Of a DNA stretch of 64,000 nt, positions 10,997-24,560 are shown in pieces (within the stretch, counting starts at the first letter, position 1; every line of letters starts with the position of its first letter). Source of the stretch: Xestospongia muta (Eukaryota; Porifera; Demospongiae; Haplosclerida; Petrosiidae); the NCBI GenBank assembly GCA_963693285.1, contig OY848919.1, forward strand, positions 4,746,436-4,810,435, in the 5' to 3' direction. The notes below the pieces were generated by a model that saw only the letters and a list, made by a program, of their open reading frames with translations, searched no databases and was not told where the DNA came from. Made by a program: the position numbers and the translations under genes.

Positions 10997-12350
10997 GAAT
11001 AGATGGATGGATGGATGGATTGATATCCATCCATTCGTCCATCTATCTATCTGTCTATTCATCCATCCATCTATCAAACTATTTATTAATCTATCTCTCT
11101 ATCCATCCATCTATCCATCTATCCATCTAACTCTCCATCCATCCATCCATCCATTTATCTCTCCATCCATTCATCCATCCATCCATCCATCCAACTATCT
11201 ATCTATCTTTTCATCCATCCATCCATCCATTCATCCATCCATTAATCCATCCATCCATCCATTAATCCATCCATCCATCCACATATCCATCCATTCATCT
11301 ATCTCTCCATCCATCCATCCATCCATCCATCCATCCATCTATCTCTTCATCCATTCATCCATCCATCCATCCATCCATCCATCCAACTATCTATCTATCT
11401 ATAACTTTATCCATCCATTCATCCATCCTTCCATTCATCTATCTCTCCATCCATTAATCCATCCAACTATCTATCTATTTATCTCTCCATCCATCCATCC
11501 ATCCATCCATCTATTAATCCATCCATTCATCCATCCATCAATCCATCAATCCATTCATCAATCGATCCACCCATCTATCAATCCATGCTGCATCTATACA
11601 TCCATCCATCCATCCATCCCACTATCTATCTATCTTTTCATCCATCCATCCATCCATTTAACCATCCATCCATCCATCCATTCAACCATTCATCCATCCA
11701 TCCATCCATCCATCCATCTATCTCTCCATCCATTAATCCATCCAACTATCTATCTATTTATCTCTCCATCCATCCATCCATCCATCCATCTATTAATCCA
11801 TCCATTCATCCATCCATCAATCCATCAATCCATTCATCAATCCATCCACCGATCTATCAATCCATGCTGCATCTATACATCCATCCATCCAACTATCTAT
11901 CTATCTTTTCATCCATCCATCCATCCATTCATCCATCCATCCATCCATTTATCCATCCATCCATCCATCCATTCAACCATTCATCCATCCATCCATCCAT
12001 CCATCCAACTATCTATCTATCTATCACTTTATCCATCCATTCATCCATCCATCCATCCATCTCTCCATCCATCCACCCATCCATCCATCCATCCATCTAT
12101 CTCTCCATCCATTAAGCCATCCAACTATCTATCTATCTATCTCTTTATTCATTCATCCATCCATCCATCGATCCATCCATCCATCTATTAATCCATCCAT
12201 TCATCCATCCATCAATCCATCAATCCATTCATCAATCCATCCATCAATCAATCCATCCATCAATCCATCTATTAATCAATCCATGCATCCATCCATCAAT
12301 CCTTTGATCCATCTAGGTATCCATCTATCTGTTCATCTGTCCATTAATTA
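10997..12350. repeat. Long ATCC array, unit 2
   Basis: Equivalent of 3474-4835 and 8 bp shorter overall (small losses near 12056 and a base-level change near 12236), the main difference between units 1 and 2. Confidence 0.95.
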
Positions 12351-12388
12351 ATCTTACTATTTATCTATTCAGAGTTCCAAAGTATTAG

Positions 12389-13090
12389 GAGGTACACAGT
12401 CTTGTATATGAGCAATTCAAGTTTTGTTTTCTATTGCTTCTATTATGTAGATTGAAAGAGTCAGTGAGACATCAGTTACTAACATCAAGTAATGTCTACT
12501 TGTATTGACTCTATCAACACTAATGTATTGATAGATCTGTATTTATTAGCACTGCCATTTTTAAGTTTCACGTCCCTCTCTATAGGGAGTATGTACAAGT
12601 TATTCTCTTTATCTCTGAACTGGAAGGACTCCATATTAAAACAACAGTTGGTGCTTTTCAATCATGTAACAAGGAAGGACTCGTCAGGACTCTTTGGAAA
12701 AATCAATCACATAAACCACGAGTAAGAACTTCATGACCCCTGTAATTAGTACAATAATTAAACAGTTGACAATAGTTTGTTCTTTTTAGGCAATGAGACT
12801 AATATGTGAACTATGTCTACAATATGATATACACAATACTACTCTTTGGAGCAAAATCCTTGAGCAACTTATCAACATGAACATGGTATGTGAGAACTTA
12901 ATCTATGTAGTTGATCTTCTTCTCAATAGATTCCCTACTTGCGATATCTATTGAAGTCATTAGTACAGTTGCCTTTGATATGGAAGGTAAGATAAATTAT
13001 TGAGACAATATTGAGTATCTCTTGTATTTATTGTAGATTCAGAATATTGTTCCTGTTTGGTATAACTTTGATCACTCCATTGAAAGAAGG
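12389..13090 (+). pseudogene. KNTC1: KNTC1 exon block 2b, exon D frameshifted
   Basis: Copy of block 1b (B 12566-12721, C 12790-12885, D from 13037) with the same two-base loss in exon D. Confidence 0.75.
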
Positions 13091-13140
13091 TATTGATTTA
13101 ATATTGATTTTGTTTGATCAGTTTTGTCATTTAATAATAT

Positions 13141-13640
13141 GAATAGATGGATGGATGGATTGATATCCATCCATTCGTCCATCTATCTATCTGTCTATCC
13201 ATCCATCCATCCATTCAACTATCTATCTCTCTATTCATCCATCCATCCATCCATCCATTTATCCATCCATCCATCCATCCAACTATCTATCTATTCATCC
13301 ATTCATCCATCCATCCATCCATCTATCTATCCGTCCATCCATCCATCCACCCATCCATCCATCTATCTATCTCTCTATCCATCCATTCATCCATCCATCC
13401 ATCCATCCATCTATCCATTTATCTCTCCTTCCATCCATCCATCCACCTCTCCATATTCATTCGTTCATTCATACATCCATACATCCATACATTCATCCAT
13501 CCAACTATCTATCTATTTATCTCTCCACCCATCCATCCATCTATCATCAATCCATTCATCCATCCATCCATCCATCAATCCATCCATCAATCCATTGATC
13601 CATCTAGGTATCCATCTATCTGTTCATCTGTCCATTAATT
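13141..13640. repeat. ATCC array between blocks b and c, unit 2
   Basis: Equivalent of 5626-6125. Confidence 0.95.
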
Positions 13641-13689
13641 AATCTTACTATTTATCTATTCAGAGTTCCAAAGTATTAGGAGGTACACA

Positions 13690-14213
13690 GTCTTGTATAT
13701 GAGCAATTCACATTTTGTTTTCTATTGCTTCTATTGTGTTGGTTGAAAGAGTCAGTGAGACATCAGTTACTAAGATCAAGTAATGTCTACTTGTATTGAC
13801 TCTATTAACACTAATGTATTGATAGATCTGTATTTATTAGCACTGCCATTTTTAAGTTTCACGTCCCTCTCTATAGGGAGTATGTACAAGTTATTCTCTT
13901 TGTCTCTGAACTGGAAGGACTCCATATAAAAACAACAGTTGGTGCTTTTCAATGTAGTAACAAGGAAGGACTCGTCAGGACTCTTTGGAAAAATCACTCA
14001 CATGAACCACGAGTAAGAACTTAATCTGTAGTTGGTATTCTTTTCAATAGATTCCCTACTTGAGATATCTATTGAAGTCATTAGTACAGTTGCCTTTGAT
14101 ATGGAAGGTAAGATAAATTATTGAGACAATATTGAGTATTTCTTTGTATTTGTTGTGGATTCAGAATATTGTTCCTGTTTGGTATAAAACTTTGATCACT
14201 CCATTGAAAGAAG
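13690..14213 (+). pseudogene. KNTC1: KNTC1 exon block 2c without exon C, exon D acceptor mutated
   Basis: Copy of block 1c: B 13857-14012, exon C deleted, D 14159-14213 with GTGG in place of the TAG acceptor. Confidence 0.7.
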
Positions 14214-14295
14214 GTATTGATTTAATATTGATTTTGTTTGATCAGTTTTGTCATTTAATGATATGAATAAATGATTTTGTTTGATTTCTTTTCAG

Positions 14296-14396
14296 TTTCG
14301 ATACCACCTACTACTTTTCAAATCAACGAATGCTCAAAGTCATTGAAACTATTACAAATGTAAGACAGACTGATCTAGTCCTGAGCTTGAATTTGA

Positions 14397-14428
<32 letters not shown>

Positions 14429-14768
14429 TTAAGATCTCCTTTTATTTATGATCTAGATATAGTGGGATTAGGTAAAGCATTTCACAGTATTGGTATGCCA
14501 GTCCACTCTTTAGCATGTGCTCTTCTATTACCTGAAGAACAACTACAACATTATATCAAGGTTAAATACATGTGGCCCTAATACAATATTTGTTAGCTGA
14601 GTATGCCAGTCTGAATAAATATTATTATTAATATTATTATTGTCTTAGGATGTAATTGGTCCTCTAAGTGAGAGTGAGATTGCTTCAATGTTAATAGAGC
14701 TACAGGGACTTACTGGTTCTGTAACATCTGTCCAATCACTACAACTGATATTGTTACAGGATGTGTAA
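14296..14768 (+). CDS. KNTC1: KNTC1 terminal exons E-F-G, unit 2
   Basis: E 14296-14359, F 14434-14560, G 14649-14768. Same as unit 1 except an Asn-to-His change near the end of F (EEQLQHYIK) and a G-to-C change in the following intron. Splice sites intact. Confidence 0.8.
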
Positions 14769-15145
14769 TAACAAACTCATAATATTGTATGCTGACTATT
14801 ATACTCACTATGTTAATATTGATGATGTAAAGGTTCCCCATTTTAGTCCACTCAGTTAATGTTGTAGTATCATTAGTACTGAACCAGCTGCTAGAGTTAT
14901 GTCACCACTGCCTGAGTTTGAGTAATTCTAATTCTGTGCATCTTGAACTTGATGGATAGTTAACATATTAGATATTATTGTTATAGAAATGTATGTTAAA
15001 ACAATTAATGACAGCTCAGAAACTAATCGAGTCAGTTCACAAAATCTAATCTTGTAAGCTGGTATCAGTAACTAGTTGTTCTATGACAACTAATTCATTT
15101 GATGTTTTCATAATTAACAAGATTGACTGTTTTATAATGAATAGA

Positions 15146-15505
15146 TTTAAAAAAAAAGATATTTGGAATAGATTTAAAAAGAATAAATTTATATTTAGAA
15201 TAGATTTAAAAAGAATATATTTAAATGAGTAAATTTAATAAATAATAATTTTAAAAGTGGGAATTGGTAATGTAAAAATTCGTTTTAAAAAAAACAAATT
15301 AAAGAATAGATTTTAAAGATGTTATTTAAAATAGATTAATTTTTTAAAAATTTAAATGAGCAAATTAAGAAAAAATTTTAAAAGAAAGAATTTAAAAGTT
15401 TTTAAAGATATTATTTAGAATAGATTAATTTTTAAAAAAATTTTAAATGAGCAAATTTAATATTAAGAAAAGATTTTAAAAGAAAGAATTTAAAAGTTTT
15501 AAGTT
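15146..15505. repeat. AT-rich minisatellite, unit 3
   Basis: Same family as in units 1-2 but one repeat shorter, which accounts for part of the smaller size of this spacer. Confidence 0.75.
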
Positions 15506-16780
15506 ACAAACAAGAAACAACAAAACAAAAACAAGAAATAACAAAAACAAACAAGAAAACAACTACAAAAACAAAAAAAAATTAACAAAAATAACAAAAA
15601 AACAAACAAGAAAACAAAAAGTACAAACAAAAAGTTCAAAGATGAAGAGAGCTCCAATCCACTATTTCAAAGATGAAGAGTCCTCCAATCCACTTGATGA
15701 CAGAGCCAGTCCAGATGATAGAGAACATAGAAAAAGAGAGAAAAAATCTGTTAAAACTGCATCAATGAAGTAAAGAATTGGATGGATGGAGAGATAGCTC
15801 ACCTTTTTCAACAGCACTGCTCCTACAGGGAAACAAAAAAGAGTAAACGAACTTGTAGTGACAAAGAATGGATGGATAGAGAGTGAAGAGAGACAGAGGA
15901 AGTGAAAAAGGACCACCAACCTACACACACACACAGCACACACACGCGCACCCTACAGGATCAGAGCTCTCCCCCGCCACCTGGCGGCCTAGGATATTAA
16001 AAAAAAATTTTTTTTTTAGGCCGCCAGGCGGCAGGGGAGAGATGATTTGTAGAGATTGTATGAGTGTATGTATAATGTATAGGCTAGATAGCCCAAAATA
16101 AAAATAAAAAAAAATAAAAGAAGAGGAAAGAAGGCTGGAAGGAAGACGGGAGAGAGTCCAATGACCAGGAGAGCAAACTCATCTTTTACATCCAGAGAAC
16201 ATCAAGCAGGAGCTGGAACAGTCAGAGTCATCAGGAAGGAGAACATCAAAGAACATCAGAGCTAGAACAGTCATAGAACATCTCTGAGGTAGAACAGTCA
16301 TAGAACATCTCTGAGGTAGGAAAACATCAAAGCACATCAGTTAGAAAAGTAAGACCTGTAGAAACGAAAAAAAGGAATTAGACAATCAATAAAGAAATAA
16401 ATGAAGAAATTTAAAAAAGAAAATTTACAAAAATAAAGAAAAGAATGACAAAAAAAGTGACAAAAAACGAGTGAAATCCAACGATGAGAGATGATCCAAC
16501 GACGAGAGAGACGATCCAACGACGACGACGACGACGACGATCCCACGGAGGTGCAGTGCACTGAAAATGGCTGACAATCCTATCTTTTTATAGTCTACAA
16601 AAATGAACTTTAAGAGATCACTCTCTCTTACACAGTCTGACACACAAATCTGCGCGTGCTGAAAATGTTAATTGATACAATAATGGCGGGAACTTATAAT
16701 TGACCAATCAGAATGCACGACTCAGACTCCTCCTCCCAGCACTCAGTCACTAAACGCGTGACTCATATCCATCCAGTTTT
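15505..16780 (-). mobile_element. Interspersed element copy in unit 3
   Basis: Same organisation as the unit 1 copy with scattered substitutions. The hairpin loop A/T tract is shorter and the 27-bp minisatellite has two copies. Confidence 0.6.
15967..16041. repeat. GC-rich long hairpin (unit 3)
   Basis: Arms preserved; the T run of the loop is one base shorter than in unit 1. Confidence 0.85.
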
Positions 16781-17314
16781 AATTACTTTTCAATTTTCAG
16801 AAATAATCGTTTGCCTTAATTACCAATTAATGGAGAAATGCATACTATTATGGACATCACCAACAATAAACTTTTAATTCAATTAAAAAAATTAAACATT
16901 AAAATTTGACATTAAAAACATACCACAATAACCCATTGATAATATCATGACTATGATTTTTATTATAAATTAAATAATTTTCACTCCAGTCTATATTTGA
17001 TTCTATTTTCAGATGAATGAATGAATGAATGGATACATTGATAGATCAATGAATGGATGTATGGATGTATTGATAGATAAATGGATGGACAATTACACAC
17101 ATCACAAAACAAACACAATGCTAAGAAATCATAGAAAGAATCAGCTGTTATTTTCTCAGATAAACATTCACCTGGTTGTCTTTATAGGCCAGACTAGTAA
17201 GAAAATAGTGATCTTAATGCCTCACTATTGTAACCTTGACGACCAAGTCCCTAAATTCTCTATTTACATTTAGCACAGTAAGGAGTCATTAAACAATACA
17301 GTTTATCCAATAAC

Positions 17315-17490
17315 CCATCTATCTATCTCTCTATCCATCCATCCATCCATCCATCCATCCGTCCGTCCGTCCATCCATCCGTCCATCCACCCGTCCATCT
17401 GTCCGTCCGTCCATCCATCCATCCATCCATCTATCCATTGATCCATCTAGGTATCCATCTAGGTATCCATCTATCTGTTCATCTGTCCAT
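17315..17490. repeat. Short ATCC array, unit 3
   Basis: Enriched in CCGT variants relative to the later arrays; ends in a duplicated 'gatccatctaggtatccat' tail. Confidence 0.9.
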
Positions 17491-17534
17491 TAATTAATCT
17501 TACTATTTATCTATTCAGAATTCCAAAGTATTAG

Positions 17535-18250
17535 GAGGTACACAGTCTTGTATATTAGCAATTCAAGTTTTGTTTTCTATTGCTTCTATTGAGTAGATTG
17601 AAAGAGTCAGTAAGACATCAGTTACTAACACCAAGTAATGTCTACTTGTATTGACTCTATTAACACTACTGTATTGATAGATCTGTATTTATTAGCACTG
17701 CCATTTTCAAGTTTCACGTCCCTCTCTATAGGGAGTATGTACAAGTTATTCTCTTTGTCTCTGAACTGGAAGGACTCCATATTAAAACAACAGTTGGTGC
17801 TTTTCAATCATGTAACAAGGAAGGACTCCTCAGGACTCTTTGGAAAAATCACTCACATGAACCACAAGTAAGAACTTCATGACCCCTGTAATTAGTACAA
17901 TAATTAAACAGTTGACAATAGTTTGTTTATTTGCAAAGTTCTTTTTAGGCAATGAGACTAATATGTGAACTATGTCTACAATATGATATACACAATACTA
18001 CTCTTTGGAGCAAACTCCTTGAGCAACTTATCAACATGAACATGGTATGTGAGAACTTAATCTATGTAGTTGATATTCTTCTCAATAGATTCCCTACTTG
18101 CGATATCTATTGAAGTCATTAGTACAGTTGCCTTTGATATGGAAGGTAAGATAAATTATTGAGACAATATTGAGTATCTCCTGTATTTATTGTAGATTCA
18201 GAATTTTGTTCCTGTTTGGTATAAAACTTTGATCACTCCATTGAAAGAAG
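17535..18250 (+). CDS. KNTC1: KNTC1 exon block 3a (A-B-C-D)
   Basis: A from 17535 (donor GTAAGA, stronger than GTGAGA in unit 1), B 17712-17867 (ends HEPQ, Arg-to-Gln), C 17949-18044, D 18196-18250 (IQNFVPVWYKTLITPLKE). All exons open and splice sites intact. Confidence 0.75.
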
Positions 18251-18302
18251 GTATTGATTTTATATTGATTTTGTTTGATCAGTTTTGTCATTTAATGATA
18301 TG

Positions 18303-19337
18303 AATAGATGGATGGATGGATGGATGGATTGATATCCATCTATTCAACTATCTATCTATCTATCTCTCTATCCATCCATCCATCCATCCATCTATCCATC
18401 CATCCATCCATTCGTCCATCCATCCGTCCATCCATCCATCCATCCATCCATCTATTTCTCTATCCATCCATTCATCCATCCATCCATCCATCCATCTATC
18501 TCTCCATCCATCCATCCATCTATCTCTCTATCCATCCATCCAACTGTCTATCTATCCATCCATCCATCCATCCATCCATCCATCCATCCATCCATCCATC
18601 TATCCATCCATCCATCCAACTATCTATCTATCCATCCATCCATCCATCCATCCATCCATCCATCCATCCATCCATCCATCCATCCATCCATCCATCCATC
18701 CATCCATCTATCCATCCATCCATCCATCTTTCCATCCATCCATCCATCTATCTATCTCTCTATCCATCCATTCATCCATCCATCCATCCATTTATCTCTC
18801 CATCCATCCATCCATCCATCTATCTCTTCATCCATTCATCCATCCATCCATCCATCCATCAATCCATCCATACATCCATCCATTCATCCATCCAACTATC
18901 TATTTATCTATCTCTCTATCCATCCATCCATATATCCATCCATCTATCTCTCCATCCATCCATCCATCAATCCATCCATCCATCCATCCAACTATCCATC
19001 TATCCATCCATTCATCCATCCATCCATCCATCTATCTCTCTATCCATCTATTCATCTATCTATTCATCCAACTATCCATCCATCCATCCATCCATCCATC
19101 CATCTATCTCTCTATCCATCCATTCATCTATCCATCCATCCATATATCTATCCATCTATCTCTCCATCCATCCATCCACCCATCCATCAATCCATCCATC
19201 TATCCATCCAACTATCCATCTATCCATCCATCCATCCATCCATCCATCCATCCATCCATCCATCCATCCATCCATCCATCCATCCATCCATCCATCCATC
19301 CATCCATCCATCCATCCATCCATCCATCCAACTATCT

Positions 19338-19368
<31 letters not shown>

Positions 19369-20245
19369 TATCCATCCATCCATCCATCCGTCCGTCCATC
19401 CATCCATCTATCCATCTCTCTCTCCATCCATCCATCCATCCATCCATCTATCAATCCATCCATCCATCCATCCAGCTATCTATCTATCCATCCATCCATC
19501 CATCCATCTATCCATCCATCCATCCGTCCATCCATCCATCCATCCATCCATCTATCTATCTCTCTATCCATCCATCCATCCATCCATCCATCCATCCATC
19601 TATCTCTCTATCCATCCATTCATCCATCCATCCATCCATCCATCTATTCATTTATCTCTCCATCCATCCATCCATCCATTCATCCATCCAACTATCCATC
19701 CATCCATCCATCTATCAATCCGTCCATCTATCCATCCATCCATCCATCCGTCCATCCATCCATCCATCTATTTATCTCTCTATCCATTCATTCATCCATC
19801 CATATATCCATCCATCTCTCTCTCCATCCATCCATCCATCCATCCATCCATCCATCTATCAATCCATCCATCCATCCATCCAGCTATCTATCTATCCATC
19901 CATCCATCCATCCATCTATCCATCTATCTATCTCTCTATCCATCCATCCATCCATCCATCCATCCATCCATCCATCCATCCATCCATCTATCTATCTCTC
20001 TATCCATCCATTCATCCATCCATCCATCCATCCATCTATTCATTTATCTCTCCATCTATCCATCCATTCATCCATCCAACTATCTATCTATTTATCTCTC
20101 CATTCATCCATCCATCTATCATCAATCCATCCATCCATCAATCAATCCATCCATCCATCCATCTATTAATCAATCCATGCATCCATTTATCAATTCATTG
20201 ATCCATCTAGGTATCCATCTATCTGTTCATCTGTCCATTAATTAA
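18303..20245. repeat. Longest ATCC array (1.9 kb), unit 3
   Basis: Includes about 190 bp of uninterrupted ATCC near 19205-19330. Starts with five GATG repeats and the GATATC turn. Both strands give long repetitive open frames that are artefacts of the tetranucleotide. Confidence 0.95.
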
Positions 20246-20282
20246 TCTTACTATTTATCTATTCAGAGTTCCAAAGTATTAG

Positions 20283-20680
20283 GAGGTACACAGTCTTGTA
20301 TGTGAGCAATTCAAGTTTTGTTTTCTATTGCTTCTATTGAGTAGATTGAAAGAGTCAGTGAGACATCTGTTACTAACATCAATGAGACTAATATGTGAAC
20401 TATGTCTACAATATGATATACACAATACTACTCTTTGGAGCAAACTCCTTGAGCAACTTATCAACATGAACATGGTATGTGAGAACTTAATCTATGTAGT
20501 CGATATTCTTCTCAATAGATTCCCTACTTGCGATATCTATTGAAGTCATTAGTACAGTTGCCTTTGATATGGAAGGTAAGATAAATTATTGAGACAATAT
20601 TGAGTATTTCTTGTATTAATTGTAGATTCAGAATATTGTTCCTGTTTGGTATAAAACTTTGATCACTCCATTGAAAGAAG
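20283..20680 (+). pseudogene. KNTC1: KNTC1 exon block 3b: exon A fused to exon C, exon B lost
   Basis: Exon A reads through its normal donor and joins exon C directly at 'ctaacatca/atgagacta' (about 20380), giving the open string LLLTSMRLICELCLQYDI. The 156-bp exon B and both flanking introns are gone. Exon D (20626-20680) is intact. A deletion with in-frame outcome, not a splicing product, because intron bases remain at the junction. Confidence 0.7.
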
Positions 20681-20734
20681 GTATTGATTTAATATTGATT
20701 TTGTTTGATCAGTTTTGTCATTAATGATATGAAT

Positions 20735-21125
20735 AGATGGATGGATGGATTGATATCCATCCATTCGTCCATCTATCTATCTGTCTATCCATCCATTCAT
20801 CCATTCAAATATCTATCTATCTATCTCTCTATCCATCCATCCATCCATCTATCTCTCCACCCATCTATCCATCCATCCATCTATCTCTCCATCCACTAAT
20901 CCATACAACTATCTATCTATCTATCTCTCCATCCATTCATCCATCCATCCATCCATCCATCCATCTATTAATCCATCCATTCATCCATCCATTAATCCAT
21001 CAATCCATTCATCAATCCATCCATTAATCAATCCATCCATCCATCCATCTATTAATCAATCCATGCATCCATACATCAATCCCATGGATCCATCTAGTTA
21101 TCCATCTATCTGTTCATCTGTCCAT
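20735..21125. repeat. ATCC array between blocks b and c, unit 3
   Basis: About 390 bp; same turn and tail as the others. Confidence 0.93.
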
Positions 21126-21169
21126 TAATTAATCTTACTATTTATCTATTCGGAGTTCCAAAGTATTAG

Positions 21170-21703
21170 GAGGTACACAGTCTTGTATATGAGCAATTCA
21201 AGTTTTGTTTTCTATTGCTTCTATTGAGTAAATTGAAAGAGTCAGTAAGACATCAGTTACTAACATCAAGTAATGTCTACTTGTATTGACTCTATTAACA
21301 CTAATGTATTGATAGATCTGTATTTATTAGCACTGCCATTTTCAAGTTTCACATCTCTCTCTATAGGGTGTATGTACAAGTTATTCTCTTTGTCTCTGAA
21401 CTGGAAGGACTCCATATTAAAACAACAGTTGGTGCTTTTCAATCATGTAACAAGGAAGGACTCGTCAGGACTCTTTGGAAAAATCACTCACATGAACCAC
21501 AAGTAAGAACTTAATCTGTAGTTGGTATTCTTTTCAATAGATTCCCTACTTGCGATATCTATTGAAGTCATCAGTACAGTTGCCTTTGATATGGAAAGTA
21601 AGATAAATTATTGAGACAATATTGAGTATTTCTTTGTATTTATTGTAGATTCAGAATATTGTTCCTGTTTGGTATAAAACTTTGATCACTCCATTGAAAG
21701 AAG
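21170..21703 (+). CDS. KNTC1: KNTC1 exon block 3c without exon C
   Basis: A from 21170, B 21347-21502 (ends HEPQ), exon C deleted as in 1c, D 21649-21703 with a normal TGTAG acceptor. Frame is preserved from B to D. Confidence 0.7.
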
Positions 21704-21785
21704 GTATTGATTTAATATTGATTTTGTTTGATCAGTTTTGTCATTTAATGATATGAATAAATGATTTTGTTTGATTTCTTTTCAG

Positions 21786-21886
21786 TTTCGATACCACCTA
21801 CTACTTTTCAAATCAATGAATGCTCAAAGTCATTGAAACTATTACAAATATAAGACAGACTGATCTAGTCCTGAGCTTGAATTTGA

Positions 21887-21920
<34 letters not shown>

Positions 21921-22260
21921 TTAAGATCTCCTTTTATTTATGATCTAGATATAGTGGGATTAGGTAAAGCATTTCACAGTATTGGTATGCCAGTCCACTC
22001 TTTAGCATGTGCTCTTCTATTACCTGAAGAACAACTACAAAATTATATCAAGGTTAAATACATGTGGCCCTAATACAATATTTGTTAGCTGAGTATGGCA
22101 GTCTGAATAAATATTATTATTAATATTATTATTGTCTTAGGATGTAATTGGTCCTCTAAGTGAGAGTGAGATTGCTTCAATGTTAATAGAGCTACAAGGA
22201 CTTACTGGTTCTGTAACATCTGTCCAATCACTACAACTGATATTGTTACAGGATGTGTAA
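21786..22260 (+). pseudogene. KNTC1: KNTC1 terminal exons E-F-G, unit 3, exon E donor mutated
   Basis: E 21786-21849, F 21926-22052, G 22141-22260, all open. The exon E donor reads CAAATATAAG where the other units read CAAATGTAAG, so the invariant GT is lost (GT to AT). Unit 3 can therefore not produce the normal E-F junction. Confidence 0.7.
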
Positions 22261-22639
22261 TAACCAACTCCTAATATTGTATGGTGACTATTATACTCAC
22301 TATGTTAATATTGATGATGTAAAGGTTCCCCATTTTAGTCCACTCAGTTAATGTTGTAGTATCATTAGTACTGAACCAGCTGATAGAGTTATGTCACCAC
22401 TGCCTGAGTTTGAGTAATTCTAATTCTGTGCATCTTGAACTTGATGGATAGTTAACATATTAGAAATTATTGTTATAGAAATGTATGTTAAAACAATTAA
22501 TGACAGCTCAGAAACTAATCGAGTCAATTCACAAAATCTAATCTTGTAAGCTGGTATCAGTAACTAGTTGTTCTATGACAACTAATTCATTTGATGTTTT
22601 CATAATTAACAAGATTGACTTTTTTAGAATCTTGTTTAG

Positions 22640-23185
22640 AATGTTTATAATGATTGATTGTATAAATGTTTATTATTAAAACATTTGTAATCTTTAATAG
22701 GTAATGTTAAGAATTTGTTTTAAAAGGATGAATTAAAGAATAGATTTTGAATAGATTTAAAAAAGATATTTGGAATAGATTAAAAAAGAAGAATAAATAA
22801 TAGAAGAATAAATAATAAATAAATAATAATTTTAAAAGAACGAATTTAAAAGTGGGAAAATGTTAAGAATTCGTTTTAAAAGAACGAATTAAAGAATAGA
22901 TTTAAAAGATATTATTTAGAAATAAAAGAACGAATTAAAAAATAGATTTAAAAGATATTATTTAGAAATAAAAGAACGAATTATAGAATAGATTTAAAAG
23001 ATATTACTTAGAAATAAAAGAACGAATTAAAAAATAGATTTTAAAGATATTATTTAGAAATAAAAGAACGAATTAAAGACTAGATCTTAAAGATATTATT
23101 TAGATTAGATTAATTTTAAAAAAAAATTAAATGAGCAAATTTAATATTAAGAAAAGATTTTAAAAGAAAGAATTTAAAAGTTTTA
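22640..23185. repeat. AT-rich minisatellite, unit 4 (different repeat phase)
   Basis: A related but distinct repeat: about 60-bp copies of 'aataaaagaacgaatta' with 'tagatttaaaagatatta', about five in a row. This shows independent expansion in unit 4. Confidence 0.75.
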
Positions 23186-23189
23186 AGTT

Positions 23190-24560
23190 ACAAGTAAGAA
23201 ACAACAAAACAAAAACAAGAAATACAAAAACAAAAAGAAATTTAACAAAAATAACAAAAAAACAAACAAGAAAACAAAAACAAGAAAACAAATACAAAAA
23301 CAAAAAGAAATTTAACAAAAATAACAAAAAAATAAACAAGAAAACAAAAAGTACAAACAAAAAGTTCAAAGATGAAGAGAGCTCCAATCCACTATTCAAA
23401 GATGAAGAGTCCTCCAATCCACTTGATGACAGAGCCAGTCCAGATGATAGAGAACATAGAAAAAGAGAGAGAAAAAATCTGATAAAACTGCATCAATGAA
23501 GTAAAGAATTGGATGGATGGAGAGATAGCTCACCTTTTTCAACAGCATTGCTCCTACAGGGAAACAAAAAGAGTAAATGAACTTGTAGTGACAAAGAATG
23601 GATGGATGGAGAGTGAAGAGTAACAGAGGAAGTGAAAAAGGACCACCAACCTACACACACACAGCACACACACGCGCACCCTACAGGATCAGAGCTCTCC
23701 CCCGCCACCTGGCGGCCTAGGATATTAAAAAAATATTTTTTTTAGGCCGCCAGGCGGCAGGGGAGAGATGATTTGTAGAGATTGTATGAGTGTGTGTATA
23801 ATGTATAGGCTAGATAGCCCAAAATAAAAATAAAAAAAATAAAAGAAGAGGAAAGAAGGCTGGAAGGAAGACGAGAGAGAGTCCAATGACCAGGAGAGCA
23901 AACTCATCTTTTACATCCAGAGAACATCAAGCAGGAGCTGGAACAGTCAGAGTCATCAGGAAGGAGAACATCAAAGAACATCAGAGCTAGAACAGTCATA
24001 GAACATCTCTGAGGTAGAACAGTCATAGAACATCACTGAGGTAGAACAGTCATAGAACATCACTGAGGTAGAACAGTCATAGAACATCACTGAGGTAGGA
24101 AAACATCAAAGCACATCAGTTAGAAAAGTAAGACCTGTAGAAACGAAAAAAAGGAATTAGACAATCAATAAAGAAACAAATGAAGAAATTTAAAAAAGAA
24201 AAGTTACAATAATAAAGAAAAGAATGACAAAAAAAGTGACAAAAAAAGAGTGAAATCCAACGATGAGAGATGATCCAACGACGAGAGAGACGATCCAACG
24301 ACAACGACGACGACGACGATCCCACGGAGGTGCAGTGCACTGAAAATGGCTGACAACCCTATCTTTTTATAGTCTACAAAAATGAACTTTAAGAGATCAC
24401 TCTCTCTTACACAGTCTGACACACAAATCTGCGCGTGCTGAAAATGTTAATTGATACAATAATGGCGGGAACTTATAATTGACCAATCAGAATGCACGAC
24501 TCAGACTCCTCCTCCCAGCACTCAGTCACTAAACGCGTGACTCATATCCATCCAGTTTTA
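23190..24560 (-). mobile_element. Interspersed element copy in unit 4
   Basis: Same organisation. The 27-bp minisatellite has grown to about four copies (23990-24100), with ATCTCT changed to ATCACT in most of them. Confidence 0.6.
23695..23767. repeat. GC-rich long hairpin (unit 4)
   Basis: Arms preserved; the loop is shortened and reads A7-T-A-T8, still self-complementary. Confidence 0.85.

Larger units (their letters stand above)
7524..15038 (+). repeat. Macro-repeat unit 2
   Basis: 7515 bp and nearly identical to unit 1 in every component, including its defects: the frameshifted exon D in block b and the TAG-to-TGG acceptor of exon D in block c. Sharing the same lesions shows that units 1 and 2 descend from one already damaged unit. 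Confidence 0.95.
15039..22530 (+). repeat. Macro-repeat unit 3
   Basis: 7492 bp with the same order of components but clearly diverged from units 1-2. The AT-rich minisatellite is shorter, the first ATCC array after block a is the longest in the window, block b has lost exon B, and exon E has a mutated donor. Exon D of block c keeps a good acceptor. Confidence 0.93.

Noticed and set aside
18308..20245. 645- and 617-codon overlapping open frames in unit 3
   Set aside because: Same tetranucleotide artefact; two frames open at once and the opposite strand also open.
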